The notes beneath the pieces are model-generated. The model saw only the letters and a program-made list of their open reading frames with translations, had not been told where the DNA came from and did no database searches. Below, one piece after another: positions 1 to 8,874 of a stretch of 64,000 nucleotides of DNA. Source of the DNA: an uncultured Thermomicrobiaceae bacterium (GTDB lineage Bacteria > Chloroflexota > Chloroflexia > Thermomicrobiales > Thermomicrobiaceae); assembly GCA_938082375.1 (NCBI GenBank), contig CALKCJ010000038.1:1-64000 (forward strand). Reading direction: 5' to 3'. A program made the translations under genes and the position numbers. How positions within the stretch are numbered: the first letter of the stretch is position 1; each line of letters begins with the position of its first letter.

Positions 1-1021
1 TGCCGGTCGGGAAGCCCTGCTTGAGCAAGTCGACGTCGACCATCTCCCCGGCAGCGAGCAGCGTGGTGAAGCTGCCGAAGCTGGGATCCGAGTAGCCCGT
101 GGGCGACTCGTAGAAGATGACGGTCACCCCGCAGTTGTCGAAGCCGGAGAAGTTGGTGACGTGGATGACCGAGTTCCAGCCGTTGTTGGTCTGGACGATC
201 GGGAAGACCCAGTTCCACTGCGCACTCTCGCCCAGCACGTCATCGAGCGTGCTGTCGGGCGACAGGTTGCGCGACAGCGCCAGATCGGACAACGGTAGCG
301 CGGTGTAGCCGGTCACCGCCACCGTGTCAGTGCTGGTGCGGCCGGCCGAGCTGAGCTTGACCGAGGCGTGCTTCTCGATACCGCTGATCCGCGGCAGCGG
401 GCAGTCCCACACCCTCACGGTGTAGGTACTGCGCGCAGCGGGCTCGTTGCCGGCCGGCGACCAATCGATGGTCACGTCCGAGCCGGAGATCGTGACCTTG
501 TAGTCGGTGTTTAAGGTGAAGCCCACCACTCGTGCGCGATCGGGCGTGGCAAACGGCGGGTCGGTCGAGAACTTATCCGAGCCGCCCTCGTCTGAGCCGC
601 GACGAACCTGGAAAGTCGTCGTCTGGCACAGCCCGCCATCGATCACGGCCCCGAGGCTCTGGAACTTGGCCGTCACGTAGACCGCGCCGGCCGACTGGTC
701 GGCGATGCCGAGCATCGAGGCCGAGAAGGTCTTGGAGGCGTGCGGGTTGAGCACGGCCGTGGTGATGGTGCTGCCTGAACCCGGCTTGCGGATCGAGATG
801 TCGATCGCGTAGTCCTCCAGGTTCTGCACCGTGATCACGCCGTACCAGGGGCCGTTCCCCTCCTCGATGTCGACGCCGTTGGGGATATAGGGGTAGAAGA
901 TGGCGTTCCGGCCCGGCTCCTCCGGCCCGGGCGGCTGCGCCCCGGCCGGGAGCACGGTGCCCGCGAGGGCACTGGCCACCAGCCCCAGCGCGACCAGCAA
1001 GTGTACTAGTCGCTTAGTCAT
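1..1021 (-). CDS. Secreted protein of unknown function, C-terminus cut by window edge
   Basis: The reading frame runs leftward from an ATG at 1019-1021 to the window edge, about 340 codons without a stop. A strong ribosome site (GGAAGGAG) lies about 10 bases upstream. The N-terminus is a typical Sec signal peptide: MTKRLVHLL, a hydrophobic Ala/Leu stretch, and a likely cleavage after 'PAGAQ' near residue 31. The mature part is rich in Gly, Ser, Thr and aromatic residues and has repeated 'V.V.NL/NF' type strands, for example 'WYGVITVQNLEDY' and 'WNSVIHVTNFSGFDN', which suggests tandem beta-sandwich (Ig-like) surface domains. I do not recognise the family. It is divergent to the transporter operon that follows. 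Confidence 0.75.
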   Translation of the reverse strand, partial: MTKRLVHLLVALGLVASALAGTVLPAGAQPPGPEEPGRNAIFYPYIPNGVDIEEGNGPWYGVITVQNLEDYAIDISIRKPGSGSTITTAVLNPHASKTFSASMLGIADQSAGAVYVTAKFQSLGAVIDGGLCQTTTFQVRRGSDEGGSDKFSTDPPFATPDRARVVGFTLNTDYKVTISGSDVTIDWSPAGNEPAARSTYTVRVWDCPLPRISGIEKHASVKLSSAGRTSTDTVAVTGYTALPLSDLALSRNLSPDSTLDDVLGESAQWNWVFPIVQTNNGWNSVIHVTNFSGFDNCGVTVIFYESPTGYSDPSFGSFTTLLAAGEMVDVDLLKQGFPTG

Positions 1022-1340
1022 ACGCGTCTCTCACTCCTTCCGTCGTCAGCCAGTCTCCCAGTTGACGACTCAACCAGCAATGGGCAGCGTCCCCGCCACC
1101 CGGAACCCCGCGCACGAACCACGCAGCGCCACCACCGTGGCGCACTCGTGTGACCTGTCCCCCGCGCTAGGCTACCCTCCTTTCCCTTCCTCATCCCCTC
1201 ACTCGCCACTCGTGCGGGCGCTGCCGGCAGTCTACACGGGCCGCGAACGTTCGGCAAGCGCTGCGGCGGCCGGCCGCTCCCGGCGCGTCCATTCTCTCTA
1301 ACGCGTGAGGCCGCTGGCGGTTGCGCGGCTGCGGTGGGTC

Positions 1341-1404
1341 TCCCCTCACCCTCGCCCCCTCTCCCATGTGGCGGGAGAGGGGTGCCCGCAGGGCGGGGTG
1401 GGGG
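1341..1404. repeat. REP-like GC-rich interspersed repeat, copy A
   Basis: A C-rich block (CTCACCCTCGCCCCCTCTCCC) is followed by its near-complement (GGGAGAGGGGTGCCCGCAGGGCGGGGTG), so the element can fold into a hairpin. The same unit recurs twice at 5401-5512. The 50 bases before copies A and B are also related (both end in GCTGCGG(T/C)GGGTCTCC), so the mobile unit is longer than the hairpin. The rest of the 552-base gap 1022-1573 shows only a promoter near its right end; I see no gene in it. Confidence 0.75.
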
Positions 1405-1455
1405 CGGGGGGTCACCTCGACGAGCGCGGCTTCGCCTCCCCGGCCTCGTGCCGTG

Positions 1456-1485
1456 TTGACAGCGCTCCGGCCTTCCTTTTAGAAT
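1456..1485 (+). promoter_or_regulatory. Sigma-A type promoter of the dipeptide transporter operon
   Basis: TTGACA (1456-1461) and TAGAAT (1480-1485) are separated by 18 bases. An ATG at 1484 in the transporter frame overlaps the -10 box, which supports the later start codon at 1574. Confidence 0.65.
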
Positions 1486-1573
1486 GCGCTGGAATTTCCA
1501 TCGGATGGGCGCGCTGCCGGAAGTCAGGCAGCACGGCGGCTTGTCAGGTCGCGTCAGTCGTGAGGAGGGGGCG

Positions 1574-3292
1574 ATGCCGGTGAATCCCAACGACTTGTAT
1601 GACGAGAACTTCGCACGCTGGCAGTACTTCTACCGCAAAGGCCTGATCAGCCGGCGGACGCTGATCCAGGCGGCGCTGGTCTGGGCCGGGGCGGCGTCGC
1701 TGGGGACGCTGCTGGCGGGCTGCCGCCAGGAGCCGGCCGCCACACCGGCTCCGACGCAGCCAGGCGCGGCCGCAGCGCCGACGCCAACGACCGGAGCCGC
1801 GCCGGCCGCGACGACGGCCCCGTCACCGGCAGCGCAGGAGGGCGGGCTGATCCGCCTCGCGTTCGACTCTGACCTGCCGACGATGGACCCGCACATGCAC
1901 CTCCTGCGCACCGGGATCATCACCTTCTACCACACGCACGACAACCTCGGCGTGCGCGACTTACAGTCGCTGCGGATCGTGCCCTGGCTGGCCGAGAGCT
2001 GGGAAATCATCGAGCCGACGAAGTGGGAGCTTAAGCTGCGCAAGGACGTGAAGTTCCACAACGGCGAGCCGTTCACCGCCGAGACAGTCAAGTGGAACTG
2101 GGAGCGGGTCACCAACCCCGAGCAGAAGAGCCCGCAGATCGGCAACCACGCCGCAATCGCTGGCGTCGAAGTGATCGACGAGTATACCGTCCACGTGATC
2201 ACCAAGGCGCCCTACCCGATCTTCACCGAGCGGCTGCAGAACTTCCAGATGATCCCCCACAAGCTCGCCCAGGAGAAGGGCGACGCCTACCTCGCCGAGC
2301 ACGCGGTCGGGAGCGGGCCGTACCGCTTCGTCGAGTGGAAGCGGGGCCAGGAGATCGTCTTGACCCGCAACGACGACTACTGGAACCCCGACGTCAAGCC
2401 GGCCTTCAAGGACTTCGTCATCCGGATCATCCCCGGCGTGCCGACCCAGCTCGCCGAACTGCTGGCCGGCAACGTCGAGATCATCCGCGTGGTGCCGTTC
2501 GACCAGATGAAGACGGTCGACGCCTCGGGCGTGGCGGTCACCAAGACGCAGCGCATCCTGCGGACGAGCTTCATCGGGCTCGACTGCAAGGGCCGCACCG
2601 GCCCCAACCCGTACCAGGACGTGCGGGTGCGGCACGCGGCGAACCACGCCGTCGATATCGAGGGCTACATCAAGACGCTCCAGCCGGGCGGCGACCGCGC
2701 CCCCGCCGCGCTCAACCCGATGCACTTCGGCTTCGACCCCTCGATCGAGCCGCACGCCTACGACCCGGACAAGGCCCGGGCGCTCCTGAAGGAGGCAGGC
2801 TACGAGTCCGGCTTCGAGGCGCGCTGGCTACGCGGGCCCTCCTCGATGCCCAACCAGGATCAGGTCGACCAGGCGATCCAGCGCGACCTGGAGGCGGTCG
2901 GTATCCGGGCCAAGTTCGAGACTGTGAGCGACACCAACGTCCACGTCTCGATGGTGACCGAGGGCAAGGCGGGCCCGATGTGGAACTGGAACTGGGGCTC
3001 GTACTCGGTCTTCGACGCCGACGGGCTCTACTGGGACATGTTCCACCCCAGCACGATCTACAACTACTGGGAGAACCAGGAGTTCGCCAAGCTGATCGAG
3101 GAGGCGCGCGGCACGCTGGATCAGGACGTGCGCAAGGAGCTCTACGCGAAGGCCCAGCGGATCGTCCGCGACGAGGCCCCGGTGATCTTCCAATGGGGCT
3201 TCCACGCGGTCTGGGGCGTCAGCACCAAGGTCGAGTGGACGCCCGCGGTCGACGAGATCGACCGCATCTTCCTGGCGAAGCCGAAGGGCTGA
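1574..3292 (+). CDS. ABC transporter substrate-binding lipoprotein, peptide/nickel family (SBP_bac_5)
   Basis: The 572-residue protein should bind a peptide or similar ligand outside the membrane and deliver it to the two permeases that follow. The start at 1574 has a GAGGAGGGGG ribosome site 3-4 bases upstream. Residues 20-52 form a lipoprotein signal: 'RKGLISRR' with a twin-arginine-like pair, a hydrophobic run, and the lipobox 'LLAGC'. An Ala/Pro/Thr-rich linker follows, then the family 5 fold with 'LAESWEI', a 'KWELKLRKDVKFHNGEPF' motif and 'AVGSGPYRF'. The length is normal for the family. A 156-base gap separates it from the first permease. No ATPase genes are adjacent, so the ATP-binding subunits must lie elsewhere. 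The substrate cannot be read from the sequence. Confidence 0.92.
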   Translation: MPVNPNDLYDENFARWQYFYRKGLISRRTLIQAALVWAGAASLGTLLAGCRQEPAATPAPTQPGAAAAPTPTTGAAPAATTAPSPAAQEGGLIRLAFDSDLPTMDPHMHLLRTGIITFYHTHDNLGVRDLQSLRIVPWLAESWEIIEPTKWELKLRKDVKFHNGEPFTAETVKWNWERVTNPEQKSPQIGNHAAIAGVEVIDEYTVHVITKAPYPIFTERLQNFQMIPHKLAQEKGDAYLAEHAVGSGPYRFVEWKRGQEIVLTRNDDYWNPDVKPAFKDFVIRIIPGVPTQLAELLAGNVEIIRVVPFDQMKTVDASGVAVTKTQRILRTSFIGLDCKGRTGPNPYQDVRVRHAANHAVDIEGYIKTLQPGGDRAPAALNPMHFGFDPSIEPHAYDPDKARALLKEAGYESGFEARWLRGPSSMPNQDQVDQAIQRDLEAVGIRAKFETVSDTNVHVSMVTEGKAGPMWNWNWGSYSVFDADGLYWDMFHPSTIYNYWENQEFAKLIEEARGTLDQDVRKELYAKAQRIVRDEAPVIFQWGFHAVWGVSTKVEWTPAVDEIDRIFLAKPKG

Positions 3293-3448
3293 GCGCTGGT
3301 AGCCGGTCACGGCCGGCCGGCGCGTGCAAGCGTGCAAGCGTGGGAGAGCTGACGGGGCGGGCTGCGAGAACGGCCGGGCGGCGCCGGTAAGTTCGGCGCA
3401 GCGAGAGCGGCTCCAGTGCGTCCGCCCCCTGACCCGGCGAGGAGGACT

Positions 3449-4378
3449 ATGGCGCGCTACCTGGCGCACCAGCTCACCCAGATGGTCATCGCCATCTTCG
3501 GGATCTCGGTCATCGTCTTCGTGATCACCCACATCATCGGCGATCCCACTAGCGTGCTGCTGCCGCTCGATACCCCGCTGGAGCAGCGCGAGGAGTTCCG
3601 CCGGCAGATGGGCTTCGACCGCCCGATCCTGATACAGTACGTCGACTTCCTCGGCCAGGCGCTGCGCGGCGACTTCGGCACCTCGTTCCGCGTCAAGAAG
3701 TCGGCGCTCTCGCTGGTGCTTGAGCGCATCCCGGCGACGCTGCTGCTGACGGCCAGCGCAACCGTCCTGGCGATCCTGATCGCGATCCCGATGGGGATCC
3801 TCTCGGCGTACAAGCGCCACAGCGTCGTCGACAACATCGCCACCGTCTTCGTGGTCGCCGGCCAGGCCATGCCGATCTACTGGCTCGGGTTGATGCTCAT
3901 CATCCTCTTCGGCGTCCAGCTCAAGTGGCTACCCCCGTCGGGCTACGGCGAGTTCGGCCTCGACCGCCTCAAGCACTTGGTGCTGCCGACGGTGGTGCTT
4001 GGAGTCTTCCTGGCACCGGTCACCGAGCGGCTGGTGCGTTCGGGGATGCTGGACGCGCTGACGCAGGACTACGTGCGCACCGCCCGCGCCAAGGGGCTGC
4101 GCGAGTGGGTTGTGCTGACTCGCCACGCGCTGCGCAACGCTATCATCCCGGTCATCACCGTGCTCGGCCTGCAGTTCGGCCAACTGCTCGGCGGAGCAGT
4201 CATCACCGAGACGGTCTTCGCCTGGCCCGGTATCGGCCAGCTCACGGTCGATTCCATCCGCAACGCCGACTTCCCGGTCACGCAGGCGGCGGTGATCACG
4301 ATCGCGGTCATGATCAGCCTGGTCAACACGGCGATCGACGTGATCGTCGGCATCATCGACCCGCGGATTCGGTTCTAG
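3449..4378 (+). CDS. Dipeptide-type ABC transporter permease, DppB family
   Basis: This 309-residue inner-membrane permease has about six membrane segments. The first is residues 9-30 ('MVIAIFGISVIVFVITHII'). The typical DppB N-terminal motif 'GDPTSVLLPLDTP' and the cytoplasmic EAA loop 'DYVRTARAKGLREWVV' are present, and it ends in the expected 'NTAIDVIVGIIDPRIRF'. The start at 3449 was chosen because GAGGAGG sits five bases upstream; an in-frame ATG at 3416 has no such site. It pairs with the DppC-type permease 17 bases downstream. Confidence 0.93.
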   Translation: MARYLAHQLTQMVIAIFGISVIVFVITHIIGDPTSVLLPLDTPLEQREEFRRQMGFDRPILIQYVDFLGQALRGDFGTSFRVKKSALSLVLERIPATLLLTASATVLAILIAIPMGILSAYKRHSVVDNIATVFVVAGQAMPIYWLGLMLIILFGVQLKWLPPSGYGEFGLDRLKHLVLPTVVLGVFLAPVTERLVRSGMLDALTQDYVRTARAKGLREWVVLTRHALRNAIIPVITVLGLQFGQLLGGAVITETVFAWPGIGQLTVDSIRNADFPVTQAAVITIAVMISLVNTAIDVIVGIIDPRIRF

Positions 4379-4395
4379 TGGGTGCTGGAGGGGTG

Positions 4396-5337
4396 ATGGC
4401 GACGGCGGAACCTCGCGAGCGGACGCTGGCTCAGGCTACGGTGGCGGAGCTGCCGGTTCGGCTCGCCCGCCGCCGGACAGCGCGCGACTGGCTCCGGGCC
4501 GCCTGGAAGCTGCGGCTCTCGGTGCTCGGGGGGCTCGTCTTGCTTCTCCTCGTGCTGGTCGCGGTCGCCGCCCCGCTGCTCACGCCCTATACCCCCTCCG
4601 AGGGGCGGATCGTCGAGCGGCTGCAGCCGCCGGTCTTCCTCGGCGGCACCTGGGATCACCCGCTTGGCACTGACGGCGTGGGGCGCGACTATGCGACCCG
4701 GCTGATGTACGGCGCGCGCGTGGCCCTGGCGGTCGGCTTGCTCTCGACGCTGGTCGCGACCGTCATCGGCGTCTGCCTTGGGATCCTGGCCGGCTACTAT
4801 AGCGGCAAAGTCGACTGGCTCATCTCGACGCTGGTCAACATCATGATGACATTCCCCTTCATTCTGCTGGCGCTGGCAGTGATCGCCGTGCTCGGCCCCA
4901 GCTTCCTCAACGTGGTGCTGGTGCTCGGGATCGGCTCCTGGCCCATCTACGCCCGGGTCGTGCGCGTGGAGGTGAGCCGGATCAAGGCGCTCGAGTTCGT
5001 GGCGGCCGCGCGCGTGATCGGCTTGACCGACCTGCGCATCGTCGCCCGCCACATCGTGCCTAACCTAATGAACGCGATCATCGTCATCGGCACCGTGCAG
5101 ATCGCCCGCCTGATTATCACCGAGGCGTTCCTGAGCTACCTGGGCCTGGGCGTGCAGCCGCCGACGCCGTCCTGGGGCTACATGCTCTTCGAGTCGCAGG
5201 CGTTCATGTTCGACCCAGCCGAGTGGTGGCTCCCGATGCTCCCCGGTTTGGCGATCTTTGTGACCACCCTGGCGATCAACCTTCTCGGCGATGGCCTGCG
5301 CGACGTGCTCGACCCCTACCAGCGCTCCTCGCTCTGA
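4396..5337 (+). CDS. Dipeptide-type ABC transporter permease, DppC family
   Basis: This 313-residue permease has a variable cytoplasmic N-terminus, a first membrane segment near residues 36-60 and the DppC landmark 'DHPLGTDGVGRDYATRLMYG'. The EAA loop is 'EFVAAARVIGLTDLRIVARH', and the end 'LLGDGLRDVLDP' is the family hallmark. GGAGGGG lies just before the ATG at 4396. It forms the heterodimeric pore with the DppB-type protein. The C-terminal 170 residues served as the reference for recognising the decayed homologue at 11415-11915. Confidence 0.93.
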   Translation: MATAEPRERTLAQATVAELPVRLARRRTARDWLRAAWKLRLSVLGGLVLLLLVLVAVAAPLLTPYTPSEGRIVERLQPPVFLGGTWDHPLGTDGVGRDYATRLMYGARVALAVGLLSTLVATVIGVCLGILAGYYSGKVDWLISTLVNIMMTFPFILLALAVIAVLGPSFLNVVLVLGIGSWPIYARVVRVEVSRIKALEFVAAARVIGLTDLRIVARHIVPNLMNAIIVIGTVQIARLIITEAFLSYLGLGVQPPTPSWGYMLFESQAFMFDPAEWWLPMLPGLAIFVTTLAINLLGDGLRDVLDPYQRSSL

Positions 5338-5400
5338 GGCCCGGGGCAGCATCCGCCGAGTTCTCCCGCTCTCGCGAGCGGCCTTCGAGGCTGCGGCGGG

Positions 5401-5512
5401 TCTCCCCTCACCCCCGACCCCTCTCCCACGTGGCGAGAAAGGGGTGCCGCCCTCACCCCCGTCCCCTCTCCCGCGGGTGCGGGAGAGGGGTGCCCGAAGG
5501 GCGGGGTGAGGG
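5401..5512. repeat. REP-like GC-rich interspersed repeat, tandem copies B and C
   Basis: Copy B (5401-5448) and copy C (5450-5512) lie head to tail in the gap between the permease and the CoA-transferase. Both have the CTCACCCCCG(A/T)CCCCTCTCCC arm. Copy C keeps the full second arm (GGGAGAGGGGTGCCCGAAGG...), while copy B is truncated and mutated in it. They match copy A at 1341-1404. Confidence 0.75.
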
Positions 5513-5533
5513 CAAGGTCGGCCACAGACCGGC

Positions 5534-5542
5534 TGGTATGAT
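5534..5542 (+). promoter_or_regulatory. Extended -10 promoter before the CoA-transferase
   Basis: TGG-TATGAT forms an extended -10 element (TATGAT at 5537-5542); no clear -35 box is seen. It overlaps an early in-frame ATG (5538), which argues for translation starting at 5601. Confidence 0.4.
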
Positions 5543-5600
5543 GGCCGCGAAGGCCGGGCATGCGGGGAAGGCAAACCACCGCACGAAGGGAGTACACCGC

Positions 5601-6842
5601 ATGAAGGACGCGCGCGCTCTGCCGCAGCCGCTGGAAGGCTACCGGGTGCTCGAGTTCGGACAGGCGGTCTCCAGTCCGCTCTGCGCCATGCTCCTCGGTG
5701 ACCTCGGTGCCGACGTTGTGAAGATCGAGCCGCCGGGCGGCGACCCGGCCCGCGGCTACGGCCCACCCTTCGTCGCTGGCGAAAGCCCCTACTTCCTCTC
5801 GGTCAACCGCAACAAACGCAGCGCGGTAATCGACCTCAAGACGTTCGAAGGCGCGCGAGTCGTGCGCCGGTTGGCCGAGCAGGCCGACATCGTCGTCACC
5901 AACTTCCGGCCCGGTGTGATGGATCGGCTCGGTCTGGGCGAGGCCTCACTGCGCGAGGTGAATCCCGGCCTTGTCTTCTGCCAGGTGACCGGCTATGGCC
6001 CTACCGGCCCTTTCGCCGGCCTGCCAGCCTATGACCAAGTGGCGCAGGGGATGTCGGGCCTGATGAGTGTCACTGGCACCCGGGAGAGTGGCCCGCTGCG
6101 CGTCGGCGTCGCCATCGGCGATATCCTGGCCGCGCTGTTCGCTACTTACGGCGTCCTGGCCGCCGTGATCGAGCGGCAGCGCACCGGGCTCGGCCAGCGG
6201 GTCGACACCTCGCTCCTGGGAGCGATCATCGGTATCCTGACCTACCAGACCGGGCGTTACCTGGCCGGGGGTGGCGATCCGCAGCCGGAAGGGAACGACC
6301 ACCCGGTCGCTGCCCCTTACGGCGCCTTCACCGCCCGGGACGGCATGCTCAACATCGCCATCGCCAGCGAGCAGATGTGGCGGCGGCTGGCCGAGGTGGT
6401 GGGCCACCCCGAGTGGGTCAATGACCCGCGCTTCGCCACCAATGCCGACCGGGTGGCCCACCGGCCGCGCCTCAACGCGCTGCTGAACCAGGCGCTCTCG
6501 ACCGGGACGGTGGCCGAGTGGGTCGAGCGACTGAACCAGGCGGGGGTGGCCTGCGGGCCGATCTGGACGATCGGGCAGGCCCTGGAGAGCGAGCAGGTCA
6601 AGCACCTGGGTATCGTGCGGACGGTGCGCCACGATCGGGCCGGCGACATCCCGCTGATCGGCCCGGCGGTCGATCTCTCACTCACCCCACCGGTAATCCG
6701 CCGGCCGCCGCCGCTGTTGGCGCAGCACACGGCTGAGGTGCTGCGCGAGCTAGGCTATGCCGACGAGGAGATCGAGCGGCTCGCCGAGCAGGGAGCGGTA
6801 ACCCTGGGGCCGGTCGCGCGCGAGACCCCGGCCGAGGGCTAG
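5601..6842 (+). CDS. Family III acyl-CoA transferase (CaiB/BaiF)
   Basis: A 413-residue enzyme that moves CoA between carboxylic acids. The N-terminal signature is clear: 'LEGYRVLEFGQAVSSP', 'LLGDLGADVVKIEPPGGD' and 'NRNKRSAVIDLK'. The catalytic aspartate of the family is most likely Asp174 in 'VGVAIGDILAAL'. The C-terminal lobe carries 'GRYLAGGG' and the expected 'DIPLIGPAVDLS'. The start at 5601 follows AAGGGAG by nine bases. The substrate cannot be inferred: the flanking genes are a transporter and a DUF951 protein, and no partner enzyme is adjacent. Confidence 0.9.
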   Translation: MKDARALPQPLEGYRVLEFGQAVSSPLCAMLLGDLGADVVKIEPPGGDPARGYGPPFVAGESPYFLSVNRNKRSAVIDLKTFEGARVVRRLAEQADIVVTNFRPGVMDRLGLGEASLREVNPGLVFCQVTGYGPTGPFAGLPAYDQVAQGMSGLMSVTGTRESGPLRVGVAIGDILAALFATYGVLAAVIERQRTGLGQRVDTSLLGAIIGILTYQTGRYLAGGGDPQPEGNDHPVAAPYGAFTARDGMLNIAIASEQMWRRLAEVVGHPEWVNDPRFATNADRVAHRPRLNALLNQALSTGTVAEWVERLNQAGVACGPIWTIGQALESEQVKHLGIVRTVRHDRAGDIPLIGPAVDLSLTPPVIRRPPPLLAQHTAEVLRELGYADEEIERLAEQGAVTLGPVARETPAEG

Positions 6843-6883
6843 GCGTCGCCGCCCGGGGCGCGTCTCGAGCAGTGGGGCCAGAG

Positions 6884-6892
6884 TGTTATACT
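6884..6892 (+). promoter_or_regulatory. Extended -10 promoter before the DUF951 gene
   Basis: TGT-TATACT forms an extended -10 with the hexamer at 6887-6892, 38 bases before the GTG start codon. No good -35 box is visible. Confidence 0.4.
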
Positions 6893-6929
6893 CCACGGGC
6901 TACGGGCTCGTCCGTGACCGGGGGCGGCG

Positions 6930-7163
6930 GTGAGCGACGAGGTGCGTGTCGACGACGTGGTACGCCTGCGCAAGCCTCACCCGTGCGGTTCCACCGACTG
7001 GGTGGTCGTCCGCATCGGGGCAGATATCGGCCTGCGGTGCCTCGGCTGTGGCCGCCGCGTCCTGATCCCGCGTCCGACCTTCCGCAAGCGGCTGAAGGCG
7101 GTCGTCGGTCGACCTGCGTCTTCGGCTGCGCACGCGTTATCTCGCGATGCCTCCGCAGACTGA
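6930..7163 (+). CDS. DUF951 family protein
   Basis: A 77-residue protein with the DUF951 pattern: 'VDDVVRLRKPHPCGSTDWVV', 'RIGADIGLRCLGCGRR' and 'PRPTFRKRLK'. Three cysteines (in HPCG and CLGC) suggest a small metal-binding fold. The family is conserved in Firmicutes and Chloroflexota and has no firm function that I know of. Translation starts at GTG 6930. The last 17 bases overlap the MFS gene, so the two are probably translated together. Confidence 0.85.
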   Translation: MSDEVRVDDVVRLRKPHPCGSTDWVVVRIGADIGLRCLGCGRRVLIPRPTFRKRLKAVVGRPASSAAHALSRDASAD

Positions 7164-8487
7164 GACGCAGATCATCCTCGAGCGGCGGGAGCTCGACGGC
7201 CCGCCGGGAAACGTGCTCGACCTGCTCCGCCACCGGCCGTTCCTCCTGCTCTGGCTGGTGCAGACACTCTCGCAGACCGGCCAGAACATGGTGAACTTCT
7301 CGCTGCTGGTGCTGGTACGGGGTATCGTCGAGCGGCACGGGATCGGGCAGGTGAACACCGCCATCGGGCTGGCAGTGCTGAGCTTTACGCTCCCCGCCGT
7401 GCTCGCCAGTCCGCTGGCCGGCGTCGTCGCCGACCGGTTCAACCGGCGCACGATCCTGGTGCTGACCAACGCCCTGCGCGGCCTGGCCGTGGTTGGGCTC
7501 TTGCTCATCGAGGCACGCTGGTCGGCCTACCTCGCTCTCGCGGTGCTCTATGGGATCACCGCGCTCTCCGGTACCGTCGGCCAGTTCTTCGGCCCAGCGC
7601 TCGCGTCTGCGCTGCCGGACGTGGCGCCGCGACGCCAGATCATCCAGGCCAATGCCCTCTTCAACCTTACGTTCACCGCCTCGCAGATCGTCGGGTTCGC
7701 CGCGGCCGGGCCACTCCTGGTCAAGCTCGTCGGCCTTCACGCTGTCCTGACCGGCATCATCGCAATCTTCGCCCTCTGTGCGGCGGTCAGTCTCGCGCTG
7801 CCGCCAAGTTGCCCTCCAGCACGTACCCTCCCCGATGCCCGGCACCTGCTCGGGCAGGTGATCGGTGAGATCCGTGAAGGCGTCCACACCATCCGCTCGT
7901 CGCCTCACCTGTCCAAAGCGATCGCGTACCTGACGATCGCGACCGCGACCTACTTGATGGTGGCGGTATTGGGCCCGGGCTATGTGACCGTGGTGCTGGG
8001 GCTACCGGCCGAGGATATCGCGTACCTCGTGGTTCCGGCCGGCATCGGCGTGGCACTGGGCACGCTCCTGGTGCCACACATCGCCGGCCGGCTCGGCAGC
8101 GTGCGGACAATCGACAGCGGGCTTGCGCTCGGTGGGGCGTTCCTCCTCTGCCTCGCGCTCGCAGGCTGGCAGGCGCAGGACACCCCCAGCGACGTGGGCT
8201 CGGCCACGGTCTGGCTGGCAGCCGGGCTGGCCGGGCTACTGGGCATCGTCAACGGGATGGTGCTGGCCCCCAGCCAGTCGCTCTTGCAGGCCGGCTCCCC
8301 CGAACACGTCCGGGGCCGCGTCTATGCCGCCTTCTTCACCGTCTCCAACACCGTCGCCTTCGTCCCCGTCTTTTTCTCAGGCGCTCTGGCCGATCTCTTC
8401 GGAATCAGTGAGGTGCTGGGCGGGATCGGCCTGCTGCTGTTCGGCGTCGGCTGCTGGCAGCTCCTGCTCGGGTTGCGCCCGCGCTGA
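7147..8487 (+). CDS. MFS transporter, EntS/MFS_3-type exporter
   Basis: A 446-residue inner-membrane protein with about twelve hydrophobic segments. The MFS loop motif between helices 2 and 3 is seen as 'AGVVADRFNRRTILVLTNAL'. The N-terminus 'LRHRPFLLLWLVQTLSQTGQ' and the general arrangement fit the subfamily that includes the enterobactin exporter EntS. It may export a small molecule, but the substrate is unknown. The start overlaps the end of the DUF951 gene. Confidence 0.85.
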   Translation: MPPQTETQIILERRELDGPPGNVLDLLRHRPFLLLWLVQTLSQTGQNMVNFSLLVLVRGIVERHGIGQVNTAIGLAVLSFTLPAVLASPLAGVVADRFNRRTILVLTNALRGLAVVGLLLIEARWSAYLALAVLYGITALSGTVGQFFGPALASALPDVAPRRQIIQANALFNLTFTASQIVGFAAAGPLLVKLVGLHAVLTGIIAIFALCAAVSLALPPSCPPARTLPDARHLLGQVIGEIREGVHTIRSSPHLSKAIAYLTIATATYLMVAVLGPGYVTVVLGLPAEDIAYLVVPAGIGVALGTLLVPHIAGRLGSVRTIDSGLALGGAFLLCLALAGWQAQDTPSDVGSATVWLAAGLAGLLGIVNGMVLAPSQSLLQAGSPEHVRGRVYAAFFTVSNTVAFVPVFFSGALADLFGISEVLGGIGLLLFGVGCWQLLLGLRPR

Positions 8488-8511
8488 GATCGCCGGGCGG
8501 CCGATCCAGGC

Positions 8512-8817
8512 TCACGCGCGGCGCTCGCCGAGCTTGGCCCGCGCGCGCTCGACCAACGGGGAGAGGGAGCGCCAGAGTTGGTAGAAGTTGACCGCCCAGC
8601 CGACGCCCCAGACGTGCGGCGTGAAGATCCGCGGGTCGTCGGGGTTCCAGAGCCGCTCCTTCAGGCGCTCGACCGTCGGCGGGCGAAAGTCGTACGGCAC
8701 GAAGCCGATCTGCCCGTGCCAGGTGCGTTCCGCGGCTGGCCGGCGGAGCTGGTCGTAGAGTGCGGCCCCGACCAGGAGTAACGCCGCCCAGCGCAGCACG
8801 TTCTTCATCGTCCGCAT
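8512..8817 (-). CDS. Small protein with one N-terminal membrane segment (DUF5808-like)
   Basis: A 101-residue protein. The start ATG at 8815-8817 follows GAGGAG by eight bases; a GTG three codons upstream overlaps that site and is less likely. Residues 5-20 ('NVLRWAALLLVGAALYDQL') form one membrane segment. The core 'NPDDPRIFTPHVWGVGWAVN' resembles the short DUF5808 motif (DDPR.F.PK..G.GW..N). The function is unknown. It is convergent with the MFS gene and 57 bases downstream of the amidohydrolase start-to-stop unit, which suggests it is a single-gene unit. Confidence 0.6.
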   Translation of the reverse strand: MRTMKNVLRWAALLLVGAALYDQLRRPAAERTWHGQIGFVPYDFRPPTVERLKERLWNPDDPRIFTPHVWGVGWAVNFYQLWRSLSPLVERARAKLGERRA

Positions 8818-8874
8818 CGCCGTCACTCCTCGTATCGACGGCGGGGGTGCCGGCCTCCGGCACCTGCCCCGCCC

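Noticed and set aside
1018..1590. 190-codon minus-strand frame upstream of the transporter
   Set aside because: It runs through the repeat and the promoter. The real minus-strand gene starts at 1021 in another frame with a signal peptide.
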